Notes: generated from the letters alone by a model not told the origin. Shown: positions 50,181 to 62,587, counted from the stretch's first letter. The stretch: DNA of 64,000 nucleotides from Isochrysis galbana (GCA_018136815.1 CM030936.1:5369774-5433773); one strand, 5' to 3'. Program-made: numbers and translations.

Positions 50181-53100
50181 TCACTTGCCTTCGGTGAGGC
50201 GAACCTGGTACTCCAGCTTGCCGGCGGTGCGTCCATGGGGAAGTTCAACTTCAAATCTATCTGAATGAACCTGGAGAAAGTGGAACAGCCCCGCATGTCG
50301 GGATTTTAGGCTATTGAGGAGCCCGATAGCTGCCAGCCTACGCCCAATCTGCATAGATAGGATGGGCACATCGTCAGCGAGTGATGCGTGGCATGATGCC
50401 ATTCGTGAAAGGCGGAGGGGAGCTACGGCAAGTGAAAACACGCGGGGGGAAAGTGCGCACAGCAAAAGCGATGCGGACAATGTGAGCGGCGATGGGTGTG
50501 GCATCGGCAACACGTCGGCGAATGCGCACCATTCGTGAGCTCGATGCGCCGCCAGATTCCCTCAAGTGGACGCAAACCGCTTGAACAAGCTCATCGTCTT
50601 CCTGTCCGCCAGCGCCGTTTCGGGCACGGCCCCTAGTTCCTCCGCCACCCTGGACCCGGCTCCCTGCTGTCCGCCATCCATCGGTTGCACTGGTGCTAAT
50701 ATCTACCGATTTGCTTGTGGCCCAACTAGGATCCGCTGACGGAGGCGCAATGGTTGGCCCGCGGGCGCGGGGCGACAACGCAAGGTTCGGTGACGAAATG
50801 TGGGCAGTCACGCCATTGGACTGCGCGTAGCCTGGCCCGATAGCGCCTCCCTCGAGGTCGGTCGATGAGCTTAATCCGGCTGCTTCGCTGGCGGCGCTCA
50901 CACCCCCTTCAAAAGGTGAATATGGTCTTCTAACTCCGGATGTGCCCCCTTCTTCTCTGGACGCATCCGTTCCCTGCCGCGGTATGCTGAGAGCAGAATT
51001 GAGCCGCGCCATGAGGTCGGCCTTTCGACCTGTGGCAGAAAGTCCAAGCTGACGGAGACGAGCCTTAAGCTCGGGCACAGTGGCACCACTACCGTCTTTA
51101 CCGTCGGTGCTGCCGGTCGAGCCATTTGTGTCGCTACTAGCTTCGTTGTCTTCATCATCGAAGTCATCATCGTCCTCGATCCCGTCCTCGTGATATGTCA
51201 TTCCACTCCCGGTATCCCCGCCAAGAGAGCCACGCCCGCCGACTCGCTCGCCCGCTCCCACTGACTTCGCCTCCATTAGAATCTCGTCTTCCCGTTGTTG
51301 GGTCTCGCTCACATCGGGCGCAAGCACGAGTAAGAATTCCAATCTCGAATTCGAGTCACGAGCACTACTTGATCCCCCTCCCTGAGAGCCACCATCTTCG
51401 CCCTCATCGGGGCTAATGGGTTCAATGATAAGTTGATCAGAATACGCATTGGCAAATCCGGTCAGCGATCCGAAGAGCGACTTGAGGAGTGTCAATGCAT
51501 CCATTGCTTTTGGCGCCTGTGACGCAAATCCGACGCTCCCGACCCCGGCGATACCCGCCCCGTTCCCCTGCACATTGTCAACTGCAAGTGCTTCGTCCGC
51601 ACCGCTGGAAGCCGCCGCCGCCGCCGCTGCTGCGGCAGCTGCGGCGGCCGCCGCCGCGGGGCCATCTGCAGCGGCGGCAGCCGCCGCCGCTTCCATTTCC
51701 TCAGGCGGCGCACACCCTTGCAAAAATCGCCCGACGTCACGCGATCGTGCAGCGCCCTTATTCTGCACAAGGAAAGTAGTCACGAGCTGCAAGAGTGCGA
51801 GGCCTGCAGGTGAACCAGCGGCATCAGCGCGGTGCGGTCCAGTACTGGTGGGTTTGATGAGGTATTGCAAGTAGTCATCGAGCCAGATGGGCTCAAAGTC
51901 ACGAACGTGGTTACGGGGATCAAGCTGTGAGAGGTCAAGGGAGGAAAAGCATGAGAAGATTGGATCACGATCTTGGGTCCCTTGGAAGCACCATGAGCGG
52001 CATGAGCTTATAGAGGGCCAAAACAACATGGTCCCAGGAACGCTTTTAGCATGGGGCGCTATCTGAGAAGGTGGTGGGAGCTCTCAGAGGAGCATGTGAG
52101 GTGACGCACCAAGTCACGAGCACAGCAGTTGCGCATTGAGCACAAGGCGACCGATTTCCCTTTTTGTCGAATACGTGACTGCGAGCAAACACGTGCCGTG
52201 GAAGTAGAAAGGATATATGCGCAGCTCTTAAGCTCCGGCACTGAATGGCAATCCCTCGGTGCATGCAACACCTTGCCAAAAGCACGCTGGTTGTGACGTA
52301 ACATGAAGACTCTCACCACATAGCCCGCGGCTCTCCCAAACGATCATCGGGGCTGGTGCTCGTGCTCTCGCCTTCCACATTCAAAGTGTACGCATGCAGG
52401 TTTGCATGCTTGTCGCTTCCAACTGTAGTCTCGTCTCGCTATGTTGGCGCGCCGACTCACCATGGCGGGCATGAAATCTTTGTCGCCAGAAAGGAGGACG
52501 GCAATGTCGTATGCACCGGGAGTGGAAGCAAAATGCATCATCTCAACGGCGAGCGAGATGTCTATACACTTCTCCTGCCATCCCGAGGTGGTGCTCACAT
52601 GGACCTGAGACGCCAGGAAACGATCTCAGAGAAGATGCTGCGAGGTGAGCTCAGAGCACGGCCATCCCTCACTTACCACGCGAGACATCCAGATGGAAAC
52701 TGAATACGAGTGGGACTGGGCAATGGTGCCAAATCCACCAACAAAAAGTGGCATTTATTAACCTACCTCAAAGTTGGCGCGCTCCATCTGGCGGAACATT
52801 TTCATGCGAAGGGAACCCGGCTGCGTGTCGGCCCGATAGGAAGTGAAGACGACAGTCCGGGCTACCTGAAAAGGGAAGATAGCGATGTATGAATGGACTG
52901 GGGGATTGCTGTGTGGTGAGGGCCACACGCGTACTGCTTGCTTCTAGATTTGCCTAGGCACCTAAGAGCTCTGGAAGCAGCTGGCAGCTCTTGACGCGGT
53001 CAGGCACCACACGCGGCGTGAGTAGAGTGTGACGTGTGGTTGGGCTCGCCACCTCCACGAATCGAGAGACTCCGTGGCTGCGGAGGAGCTGCTCATGCAA

Positions 53101-53466
53101 ATGCTGAGATATGAGGTATGGCAGCCGCTCGAATGCTACTGTGTTTGAGTAGGCCCACCGCTCCCCATAACGCTGCGAGACAGGGCAGTTCGGGCGCCGG
53201 CCATGAAAAGAGTAGTAGAGCCATGAACCGTCGATGAAGACCATCACGCGCAGTGGCCACGCGGATGTCTGGTACTCCATCTCACCGAACTGCATGCCCC
53301 CCCTGGTCAAACCGCCCACATCAGGCGGCGGAAAAGGCGATGGGAGGGTGGCACACGGCGGGGCGCTTCGCTGGTGATGGCGTGGAATGCGCATGCTGCG
53401 CGTCGTCCACCCCCACACGTTACCGAACGCGAGCAGCGCGATCGCGAGGCTCCGAGGGGCCCTCAT
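50181..53466 (-). CDS. NYN-domain RNase-like protein with SAP and two LOTUS-like regions
   Basis: Six exons fit with phase 0 at every join: 53466-53053, 52865-52767, 52604-52461, 52178-52110, 51924-50530, 50348-50181; 762 residues. Donors are GTGGCG, GTAGGT, GTGAGT, GTGCGT, GTGCGC. A hydrophobic start (RSLAIALLAFGNVWGW) suggests a signal or plastid presequence. The NYN (PIN-like) fold spans exons 1-4: RVMVFIDGSWLYYS, TVVFTSYRADTQPG, IAVLLSGDKDFMPAM with metal-binding Asp residues, and GKSVALCSMRNCC. Exon 5 has a LOTUS-like helix-turn-helix (LQLVTTFLVQNKGAARSRDV), a poly-Ala tract, and a SAP motif (VPELKARLRQLGLSATGRKA). The join to exon 6 makes a second LOTUS-like unit (GRRLAAIGLLNSLKSRHAGL). 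The layout resembles MARF1/limkain RNases; RNA cleavage is inferred. Confidence 0.8.
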
Positions 53467-53559
53467 CCGTCCCCGCGAGCTCGCCGGCGGGCCTCGCGAG
53501 GAGAGCTGCGAGCAGCACGGGCGTCGCCACCGCTGCCACCCCCTCCCGGTATTGTGGCC

Positions 53560-53705
53560 TCCAACCTCCCACTTCTCATCTTCTCATCTCCTTTCTGCCC
53601 ACTAGGGGTCTGGGGTCTGGGCCAGTGTCCAGTGTGATGATTGCCCAGCCCCTGCCAGAGGGCAGGGGCTGGGCTGGATTGTACGGGCCCACCCCGGGAC
53701 CACGT
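53560..53705 (-). mobile_element. short fragment of the hairpin-leader family
   Basis: CCCACTAGGGGTCTGG and CCCTGCCAGAGGGCAGGGGC, then GTACGGGCCCACCCC, match 38305-38400. On the minus strand this is the ORF1 piece (GGPVQSSPAPALWQGLG versus GGPVHSTPAPALWQGQG). It lies in the upstream flank of the NYN gene. Confidence 0.6.
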
Positions 53706-54597
<892 letters not shown>

Positions 54598-54689
54598 GTG
54601 TATAGCTTCGTGTTGCGTGTAGCATAGCGTTATTTTTAGAACGTGATACGTGGCATAGCGTCGTATAACGTGATATTTACAACATATTT

Positions 54690-55140
54690 GGGTCTCTCTT
54701 TCTCTGCTTGCTCGATCTCGCCTCCGGCTTCTGGTGCCTACCCATCAAGGAGGAGGACAAGCCCATCACGGCGTTCTGCACCCACCGCCAGAAGTACGAG
54801 TTCAATTACCTCCCGTTCGGCGTCCAATCCGGCCCTTCCTACATGTGTCGTCTCATGGACGCGGTGCTCCAAGGCCTCGCATGGGAAATTTGCATGCCGT
54901 ACCTGGACGACATCGGAATTTGGTCGACAGGTACAGGCAGCACGCTCGAGGAACGCATCGACGCCTCATTCGAGCAAATGCTTCACCGTATCGATCTCGT
55001 TCTCGAGCGTCTCCGATGGGCTGGTCTCTCATGCAAGGCCTCCAAGTGCATCTTGTTCGCTATCAAGGGCGAGTACCTTGGGCACGTCGTTTCTCGTCGT
55101 GGTCTCGAGATGGACCCCAAGAAAGTCGAGGCGGTATCGT
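54690..55140 (+). pseudogene. Ty3/Gypsy reverse transcriptase fragment, second copy
   Basis: About 150 codons nearly identical to 42835-43275: LDLASGFWCLPIKEEDKPIT, LPFGVQSGPSYMCRLMDAVL, the catalytic YLDD, and EYLGHVVSRRGLEMDPKKVE. It starts abruptly after AT-rich sequence and ends at GAGGCGGTA, where the other copy continues. After the break comes a CGTTCTCG-rich leader-like sequence, then the gag piece at 55307. Confidence 0.85.
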
Positions 55141-56130
55141 TCTTCGTTTCTCGCTCTCGATTCTCGATTCTCGTCGTTCCGCGTTCTCATCGGTCCTCGA
55201 GTGTTCGTAACTTGTAACTTCTCGGTGCGTCGCTCATCACGTCTTCCGTCTTGGTTCGGCGTTTGGCGCGCGGCTCTCCATCCATTCGGATTTATTGCCT
55301 GCCGCCGGCATGCCTCCTTCCTCATTGCCCTCAGGCCCTATCGGCCTTCCCAATTCGTCAGGGGGAGGGCATATGACGGGCATGCGAAATGGACGGGAGA
55401 GTGGCACGGAACGCGAACCGGAGGGACGGAGGACGTAGAAAAGGGTGCGGCGGGCAGATACCGCTTGACTGGGACTCGTAGGGACTCGTAGACTCAAAAG
55501 AATGACTCGGAAGACTCGGGGCTTGGGGGTACTCAGGGGGCTGCAGGTCACCAACAGGCGATACAGTGGCCAGGAAACACAAATCAACACTCTGCACTCA
55601 AGCATTAACAGTAACAAGCCGGAAACATACGTTAAACGAACCCCCTCTGGTGAGCAGAATCAGGAGTGCCCACCAGAAAAAGAGGAGAGAGAGAGAGAGG
55701 CCCGGCATATCGAGAAATTTGCCAGAAGCGGGCTCGGGCTCGGGACCAGTTGCTCGAGTCCCATGCTGTGAGGCCGGAATCAGCCGGAAGTCCGAGGCCA
55801 TTGGCAGGTGGATCGCATTGGCGTCGCGAGGACACGTTCTTACTGATTGGACGCTCGAGAAGAGCGTCCGGTAACGGCGACGAGGCCGAGTAACTTGGAG
55901 GTGGAGGTGGGGCCCCGCGAGCGTCCGTCTTGCGCGCCGGAGTGGTAGAGGTTTGCGACTTGAGCGCTTCCGCCACCGCCGATTGGACGGCGGCAACCAC
56001 CCGCCTTCCTCTGCTGACGGGCTTCAGCCCGCCAGCAACGTCTCCGAACTCGTCTCCTCAGCCGCGCCTGCCGCCGGCATGCCTCCCTCCTCATTGCCCT
56101 CAGGCCCTATGGGCCATCACAATTCGTCAT
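55141..56130. mobile_element. Ty3 leader and gag pieces in both orientations
   Basis: 55141-55210 resembles the leader at 129-175. 55307-55362 and 55990-56130 share the GCATGCCTCC and CATTGCCCTCAGGCCCTAT blocks with 43570-43635 (+ strand gag piece). Between them, minus frame 56000-55632 is a gag start (AVQSAVAEALKSQT, LPADSGLTAWDSSNWSRARA) akin to 63580-63480. The whole is a jumble of one family. Confidence 0.55.
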
Positions 56131-57138
56131 GCTCCTGCTCCCTTGCTCTAGGCACCAAATGAAGGTCGGGCGCCCGATAGCCGATAGCGCGGACGGATCT
56201 CGGATCTCGGGGGAATCGCGTGCCATGAAACAACGAAACAACGCCCCCCAAACAACCTTTTCGGCCCCGCGGCCGCGGCGCGACGGCCAGTTCTGTACTG
56301 TTAGAGCCCCATCGCGTGTGCAGAGGGGGGCGAGGGCGAGGGGCGAGGGGCTAGGGGCGAGGGGGGCGGTAAAACCCACCATATTCCTCGGCAACATTTC
56401 TTGGAGGCAGGTAAGCCCCAGGAGCCGGGAGGTTTTTCTTGGCCTTTGGAGAATCGTCAAAAAATGCAGCCCCCCATGTTAGTAGTTATAAATCACAGTT
56501 TGACCGCCCTATAGTTGAGCAGCCGCCCGCCGAACTTGCACTTGCACCTTGCACCATGGGATCCTCTTCATTCAGTCTTCAGTGTGCAAGGCCGCCTCGA
56601 TGCATTCCATGGAGAGGTATGCGACGACCGCCTCGTCTCCAATGAATGTGGTCAATCTAATCTTGGATCTTGGAGTTCTCCTCGGAGTAGTCGCCCGCGA
56701 GCATGAATGAGCTTCGCATTGCACCAACGGCCTAGGTAAAGTATGGCTGGATGAGTCCCTCAGCACTAGGATTACACTGCCACAACAAAAAAATCTAACA
56801 AGTAGCTAAGAGTACGGTGTTGGGTCAGTGCAGGGGGTGACGACGATGCGGGTGGTGCGTGCGCCTTCTCTTTCTCTTTGTTTCGGAAGCGACGGGTGGT
56901 CTCAATATAGCGCTCCACTGCTCCCCATAGACGTCTCACGAGACCGAGTTGATGCGCTGTGGAGACCCCATTGGGGCGTTGCAAAAAAACCTCTCTAGTT
57001 TTCGGCTCTTTTCCCGTATACAGCGGTGCCCCCTCGCCCCGACCCCCCGCCTCCTTCATCCCACCTCCTCGCCTCGCTGCATCTCCGCCCCCTTCCCCCC
57101 CCCCCCCCCCGCCCCCTAGGTCAGCGTTTTCGGCCCGT
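56131..57138. other. intergenic and LHC promoter side
   Basis: No host gene is recognised. TTTGACCGCCCTATAG at 56500 belongs to the dispersed word described in the findings. CGAGGGGCGAGGGGC repeats occur at 56335-56365. The last 100 bp are pyrimidine-rich with a C run (57090-57112). An in-frame ATG at 56959 gives an implausible Pro-rich extension of the next gene. Confidence 0.4.
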
Positions 57139-58307
57139 ATGCTGCTCACCCTGTCGCACGCAGCTGCCATCGCGCTCTCTACCACGCCGACGCTGCCTAA
57201 GGAGCCCACCACTGCCGTCAACTCCGCCGTCGCGCCCGCCACTCCCACCCCCACGCTAACCACACCGCCCAGCTGCGGCAAGCAGCCGCTTCGTTCGCCA
57301 CGTGATGACAACTCGCGCAAGCAGCAGTGGATCCCTGGCGGCGGCCGGGCTCCTTCCTACCTCGATGGATCTCTCGCTGGGGATCGGGGCTTCGACCCCA
57401 AGTGCCTCGTCGCCCTCGCCCGCACGCGCACCAGCGTTGACTCTGGGCCATGGGCCAAGATGGAACGCGAGGCCCGCATGGTAATGTGCAACGAGTGGGA
57501 GGCAAAGAAGAAGGTTTACTGGATGCGCGAGGCCGAGATGAAGCATGCTCGCCTCGCCATGGTCGCTGCTGCAGGCTGGCCGATTTCGGAGCTCCTCGAC
57601 AAACCCATCTCTGGAGTCCTTGGCCTCGCCTCGCCCCTCGATGCGACTGGTGGCCGTGCGCCCTCATTGCTAAATGGACACCTCTTCGACAATGGCACCG
57701 TCACCGCCTTCCTAGTTATTGTCGCCGCCGCCACGGTGCGCTACGAATTTCTCCGCCATGCTATTCATGAGCTCTTTATAGAGCCGCTGCTCCTGCCGTC
57801 CGCGGCCTGCACAGCCGTTTGAGGGATGGGATTCTCTTAGCTTTGGTTACCTGCCACATGTTAGGCTGCACTGGAGTTGTCGACGCTTGATAACGTCGCG
57901 GGGCTGACTCCGACGGGCTATGTTCCGGGAGATCTGGGCTTTGATCCTCTCGGATTCAAGAAGAAGCGTCCGGACATGGACGAGGTATACTGATGCACCA
58001 CCGTGGCGGCAGTGGATCCGCCCTCCCCTCGCTGCTGCTTTATCACTCCACCTCATCACAGCGGAATCAGAGCGGTTAGTTACATCTATTCGTTGGTTTC
58101 CTATGAATGAAGCGGGCAAACCCAGCTCGGGCCCATATGCGTGTTTCCTGAGAGACCCCGGCTATTCCAACTTTTGCTCATCAGGCTGAGATCAAGCACG
58201 GTCGGCTCGCTATGCTCGCCGTGACGGGCTTTGCGGTGCAAGAGGCCATCTACGGCACCCCCGTTGTCGAGCAGACGCCGCAGTTCTTCCACTCGAGCTT
58301 CTTCTAG
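57139..58307 (+). CDS. chlorophyll-binding (LHC-family) protein, RedCAP-like
   Basis: Exons 57139-57735, 57865-57984 and 58185-58307, 279 residues, phase 0 throughout; donors GTGCGC and GTATAC. Two LHC helices of the usual type are present: EAEMKHARLAMVAAAGWPIS (helix 1, residues about 134-153) and AEIKHGRLAMLAVTGFAVQE (helix 3), each with the Glu/His/Arg pigment and salt-bridge pattern. Between them lies helix 2 (FLVIVAAATAALELS) and the PGDLGFDPLGF motif; a matching GDRGFDP precedes helix 1. A thylakoid antenna or photoprotection role follows from the family. A GFDP motif before helix 3 as well as before helix 1 suggests the RedCAP group of red-lineage plastids, but an LHCR/FCP assignment is possible. 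The start MLLTLSHAAAIALS fits a signal peptide; an upstream exon cannot be excluded. Confidence 0.85.
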
Positions 58308-59054
58308 GTCGGCCGCAATCAACTCGTGATCATTGTATCGACAATGATGGTAGCGGTGCGTTGCTATGTTGCCCCGCCGTCCCATGACAGATGATGGGCG
58401 CCTCATATCGGTTGAGTGATACCTCTACCCCTGTGGGACGGACACGCGCCGACAGTATGCTATATACCTGCAGACCGAATTCCGGAATACTAAGGCCTCG
58501 ACAAGGCGCCTCTTTTGAACGCGGCTTCTTGGAGAAGCCCCAGCCACAATACGTGGAAAGCGCGGCGGCAAGCTGCCATAGTCCGTCGTGAACAACAAAA
58601 AAACTGCGATGATTTGGACGGCTACCGATAGCTAACAAGCGGTTTATTCTTTATAGGGTGCCCGTCACAGCGGCGTCCGCCGTGCCATCGAACGAGGGAC
58701 GCTCACCCGCCATAGTCCATCGTCGCCCGCTCTTTCGCCACCGACCTCCGCGGTCGCTTCTGGTTATTGTGTGTCTCGCTTTCCTCTTCATGGGTCATGG
58801 GGCGGCAAGACTCCACGCACTTTCCACGCTCGCCCTCATTGTCCGACTCTGGGGTGGATACTATAGGGCGGTCAAACAGGGGCTTTTTACTATTAGTAAG
58901 GGTTGGGCTGATTTTTGACCATGGCGCGATGCTCAATAAAATTCTCCGGGGCCAATGAGAGCCCACCTGCCGCCACAAAAAAAAACCTGTATCTGTATAC
59001 TACCTCCGTTCCAAAATTGAGATGTAAGACAGCTTTGGGAAGCAAGTGCGGCGC
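58308..59054. other. intergenic, no gene seen
   Basis: TATAGGGCGGTCAAACAG at 58861 matches 20206 and is the inverse of 34597 and 56500. CTACCTCCGTTCC at 59001 resembles Stowaway-type MITE ends (see findings). No ORF with a domain. Confidence 0.45.
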
Positions 59055-59860
59055 CTAGAGAAGGGGGAAAAAAACCTTTTAATATTCTCGCCACGCGCGC
59101 GGCTATGTAGCTGTTTTTCGTAGCCATGCCCGTTTCCCTTCCTTTCCCTCACTTCCCGCCTTGCGGCAACTCCCCTCGTGCTCTACTTAGGGGCCCAGGT
59201 TGTGGGGGGGGTTGGGTAGGGCGGGGGTGCACCGGCCCCTAGTGGTCTGTCCTCGCCTTCCTCCTGTGCCTCTAGGTGGCCCGTTTCTCACTGCGTCGGT
59301 GTGAGTGGTTGATTGTTGCTGCGTCTGCTTTGCTTACATCGCCCATCCCTTTTTTGGGGTGTTTTCTAGGAGGGAGACGCGCCTCAGCCTTAGGCGAGTT
59401 TTTCGGCTAGGCCGAGTGCCTCTGCTACGAGGCCGAGGTTGTCGTTCATTGTCAGCTTTCCTTTGTCGTTTTCTGTAAAAATGGGGGCGCTGAGCTCTAA
59501 CGGTCTTTTCAGCTTAGGTTTTCTACCCTGGGTCACCTTACGAGTGCGCATTCGGTGATCGCCGTTTGGCGGGGCAATGCCTCTCACCAGGGTAGTGAAC
59601 CTTATTAGCGTGGACTCCAAGACCGGTATGTAGTGGTACGTGTGTGATTCATACTCTATATTCTGTAGAAGTCTCTTATTATGTATCGCCATGCTATTAC
59701 ATAGAGGGTTTTTAGGCTATCTGGCGTGGTTTCTGCCGGGTATGCAAACAGTCTGTCTTTTGTTTTCTGTTTTTTTGGCCTATTTGGTTTTGGGGTGTAG
59801 TTAACGATTGCGTCTAGTGTGTCGAAGATCTTCCTCGGCGCGGGGCACCACGCTAGTGTC
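59055..59860 (-). mobile_element. LINE, 5'-truncated, minus strand
   Basis: Minus strand: ORF pieces RLFAYPAETTPDSLKTLYVI (59760-59670), then NIEYESHTYHYIPVLESTLI to GLAEKLA (59692-59390) in a shifted frame, then a shortened 3' UTR with GGGGCCCCTAAGTAGAGCACGAG-type blocks, ending GAGAATATTAAAAGG and T7 at 59065. It is joined at its 5' side to the LTR start of the Ty3 element at 59862-59882, so it inserted into, or recombined with, that LTR. Confidence 0.8.
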
Positions 59861-59861
59861 A

Positions 59862-59890
59862 GAGCAAGGCAGGAATACAACACCCCCCGA
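59862..59890 (-). other. Ty3/Gypsy 3' LTR start and polypurine tract
   Basis: Minus strand TCGGGGGG (59890-59883) is followed by TGTTGTATTCCTGCC (from 59882). The same LTR start follows a purine tract at 48948. Only about 20 bp of LTR remain before the LINE. Confidence 0.65.
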
Positions 59891-60146
59891 CTTAAATCGA
59901 GACGTCTCCCGATGTCGAGCCAAGAGAGTTCATTTAACCATACGAGACGAGAGACTTAGAAGAGGAGGATTAACCCATGGATCCAAAGCGAGCACAAAAT
60001 CGGCAGCTTAGCGCGGCGGCCCCCGATTTCGTACGCCACGTCCTACCACGTTCTCCCTTTTACAGGAGTTTTGCTCGGGCAGTTGCGCTGGGTCAGGCGC
60101 TGACGCGACGCTAATCATCCACTTCCGGTCGACTTAGCACTTAGCG
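59891..60146 (-). other. Ty3/Gypsy 3' untranslated region
   Basis: This stretch lies between the stop of the integrase frame and the PPT. No ORF or feature seen. Confidence 0.5.
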
Positions 60147-60899
60147 CTACGAACGTGAACGAGAACGGGTACGACTTGAAGGCAGATCAGGAGGAATACG
60201 ATTTGACTCTTGAACTCGACGTGGAACTTGATTAGACTGGGGACTTGAACTTGGACTTGAAGAGGAGTCTACAGCGGAGTGAGCTTGGGGTTGAACCGGA
60301 CGGCGGTCGAAAGTGGTGTCGTACGACTCAACTAGATCAGCACAACGCCGAAGCAACTCAATTCGAGACTCCCAAGTAGCTTCAGAACGAGGATAGCCGC
60401 GCCATTTGACGAGATACTTGAATGAAACTCCATCGCCCTTGCGATCGAGTAACTCTTCGACCAAATACTCATCTCCAGCGAGCGGAGACGAATCGGTGAC
60501 GGTAAAGTACGGACGAAGATTGGAAATGTGAACTTCATCCTTGACTTGACGATTTTCGAGATCGCGTAGACGGTATCGAGTGGCCGAGATGGCTTCTTCT
60601 ACTCGGTAAGGACCGGAGTAGAGGTATTGAAGTTTGTTGGCGTGGCCAGGGATTCGACGACAAACTCTGTCTCCTTGTTTGAAGGTAACACCGAGTTTAG
60701 ACTTTTGAGAGGCGGAGCGCATCGATTCACGTTGGGCTTCTTGAGTACTTTCGAGGGCGGAACGCCACGACTCGAGAAGCTTCTTATTGAGCTCGGTGGC
60801 GTAAGTAGGAACATGGAGGAGACGACGCCGCTCGTCTCGCCAACGACGAGAACGCGTGGTGCGTGACAGCCAGACGTCAGCCCGTCTTGGACTCGTTGA
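60147..60899 (-). pseudogene. Ty3/Gypsy integrase C-terminus with chromodomain
   Basis: The frame is open from about 60899 to the stop at 60147. It holds the end of the integrase (LNKKLLESWRSALESTQEAQ, GDRVCRRIPGHANKLQYLYS, GPYRVEEAISATRYRL), then a chromodomain (EYLVEELLDRKGDGVSFKYL, VKWRGYPRSEATWESRIEL), and an Arg/Ser-rich tail. Chromodomain Gypsy elements (chromoviruses) use this domain to target chromatin. The catalytic DDE core of the integrase is missing: upstream DNA is gag-like Ser/Pro sequence. Confidence 0.85.
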
Positions 60900-62587
60900 T
60901 TCATCTTCGTGAGCTCAGCGCAAAGCTCATCGAAGTGCTTGGGTAGCGCGGCGGCAGGCGAGGCTAGGGTGCCATTGCGAGGCCGGCGAAGCTCTTGGGC
61001 TGCCTCCGTGAGGTGCCGAGGTAATACCACCGCAGAGCCGCTCGCTCGTGCACGAAGAGAGGCGAGAGCGTGGAGAGCGGGTGACGGGGTATCATCACGG
61101 GTGCCGACATCGGAGTTGTTTTGAGAGGAATCGAAGGACTGGATCGCGGACGCATTGATCGCTGCCACGCGCATGATGGTGGTGGCAGTGGTATCGAGAG
61201 GCAGGCAGTGCTCGGAGGCGGCGACCGGTGGCCGCAGCGACGTAGGACGAATGGAAGAAGACTCGGATATCGACGACGTAGAGACGGGCTCGGAGGACGG
61301 GATTGACGAAGAAACTCGGAGAAGTGGGGTGTCGGACGGCGGCGACGGACGCCGCGGCCGCGAGACCACCGGTGAGAGACATGAAGGACATGGCTCAGGG
61401 ACTCGGTTGGGCTGGCTCAATGGGCGTAGAAGCTCGGTTTGGGAGGCCGCCGTTCCTCGACGTGCAGAGGAGTTGTGGTCACTCTCCATGGTCACGTCGG
61501 AAGAGGAGACGTCGTTGCATTCTGTCGTCGGCGGGGTCGGCGCCGGCGAAAGAAGGGACGTGGCTGTCGTAGAAGCCGGCTGCGGGGAAGGCTGGGGCCA
61601 GGGTGGTGGCTCTGCGGCAGCGGCTGGCGTGGGTAGTGGCCGAAGAGGTTCTGCAATGCGAAGCATTCTTCGGAGGACTTGGCTCGGGCTAGCGGGTGGA
61701 TGGACCGCTGAAATTACGGTGGATTCAGACTCGAATTCGGAAGACTCGGCGACTTGAGAGGGGCTAGGAGACGGCTGTTCAAGCTCCTCCAGGGCTCTCG
61801 GTTGATGGGGTGGCGTGGGAACGCCGGTGGTCGACCGCGGACTCCGCGGTGACGTTAATTTGTACTCGGACTCGGACTCGTCGTTTCTGGCGTGCTGGAC
61901 GCCAATAACAGGGCTAACTTTCGAAATGGGAACGGACGGGGCCGGCTCAAAGGTGAAGCCCCCTGGCGTCGCAACCGTCGGTGAGGACGAAGCTGAAGCT
62001 TGTGATGACAATAGGGGCACGGTGGCCAGCACCGGTTGGCTCGGTGCGGCCGAAATCTCGGACTCGGTGACGGGCTTGATTACGCGGGCTCGGGATGCAC
62101 TGTCTTGTGCGATTGGACTCGGACTCGGAACGGAAACGGAAGGGATCGGCTCGGCGGCGTGCAGCCTGCTGGAGTGGCAGGCCGGCTGCGGCGAGACTCG
62201 GAACGGTGGCTCGGACAAGGACACAGTGGCTGTCGTCGAGGGCTTCGGCGTCAGCTTGTGTTTGGACTCGATACGCGGTGGCTCGTGAAACGGGGCTCGG
62301 TTGTGGTTGGAATTCTGGAAGTGACCGGAGATTCCAAATGACTCAGACTCGGGGCGCGGAGGACCGAAGGTGAACACTCCCGCGGAAGGAGTGGTCGTCG
62401 GAGGCTCAGTGAGTGGCTGGAGCTCCGTTAATCCTGCGGTCGACCGCGTGGTAGGACTCGGTGACGTTGTAAACTCGGACTCGGACTCGGACTCGGACTC
62501 GGATGGCTCAGAACGGGGTTTGCTCAAAACAGGCTTGGACTCGGACTCGAAAGAAAGTGGGGAAGAACCGGAGAACTGCGCCTCCAT
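60599..62587 (-). pseudogene. long Ser/Pro/Glu-rich frame of the Ty3 element
   Basis: About 600 codons, very rich in Ser, Pro, Thr and Glu, with Ser-Glu dipeptide runs coded by GACTCGGACTCG-type hexamers (near 62470-62500). It ends with a helical piece (LDELCAELTKMNQRVQDGL) before crossing into the integrase region in another frame. It is probably a gag-derived or spacer domain joined to integrase by an internal deletion of about 2-3 kb of pol. No enzyme motif is seen. Confidence 0.55.

Noticed and set aside
60599..62587. The Ser/Pro/Glu-rich frame as a host mucin-like protein
   Set aside because: It runs into an integrase-chromodomain tail and lies between an LTR start and gag sequence, so it belongs to the Ty3 element.
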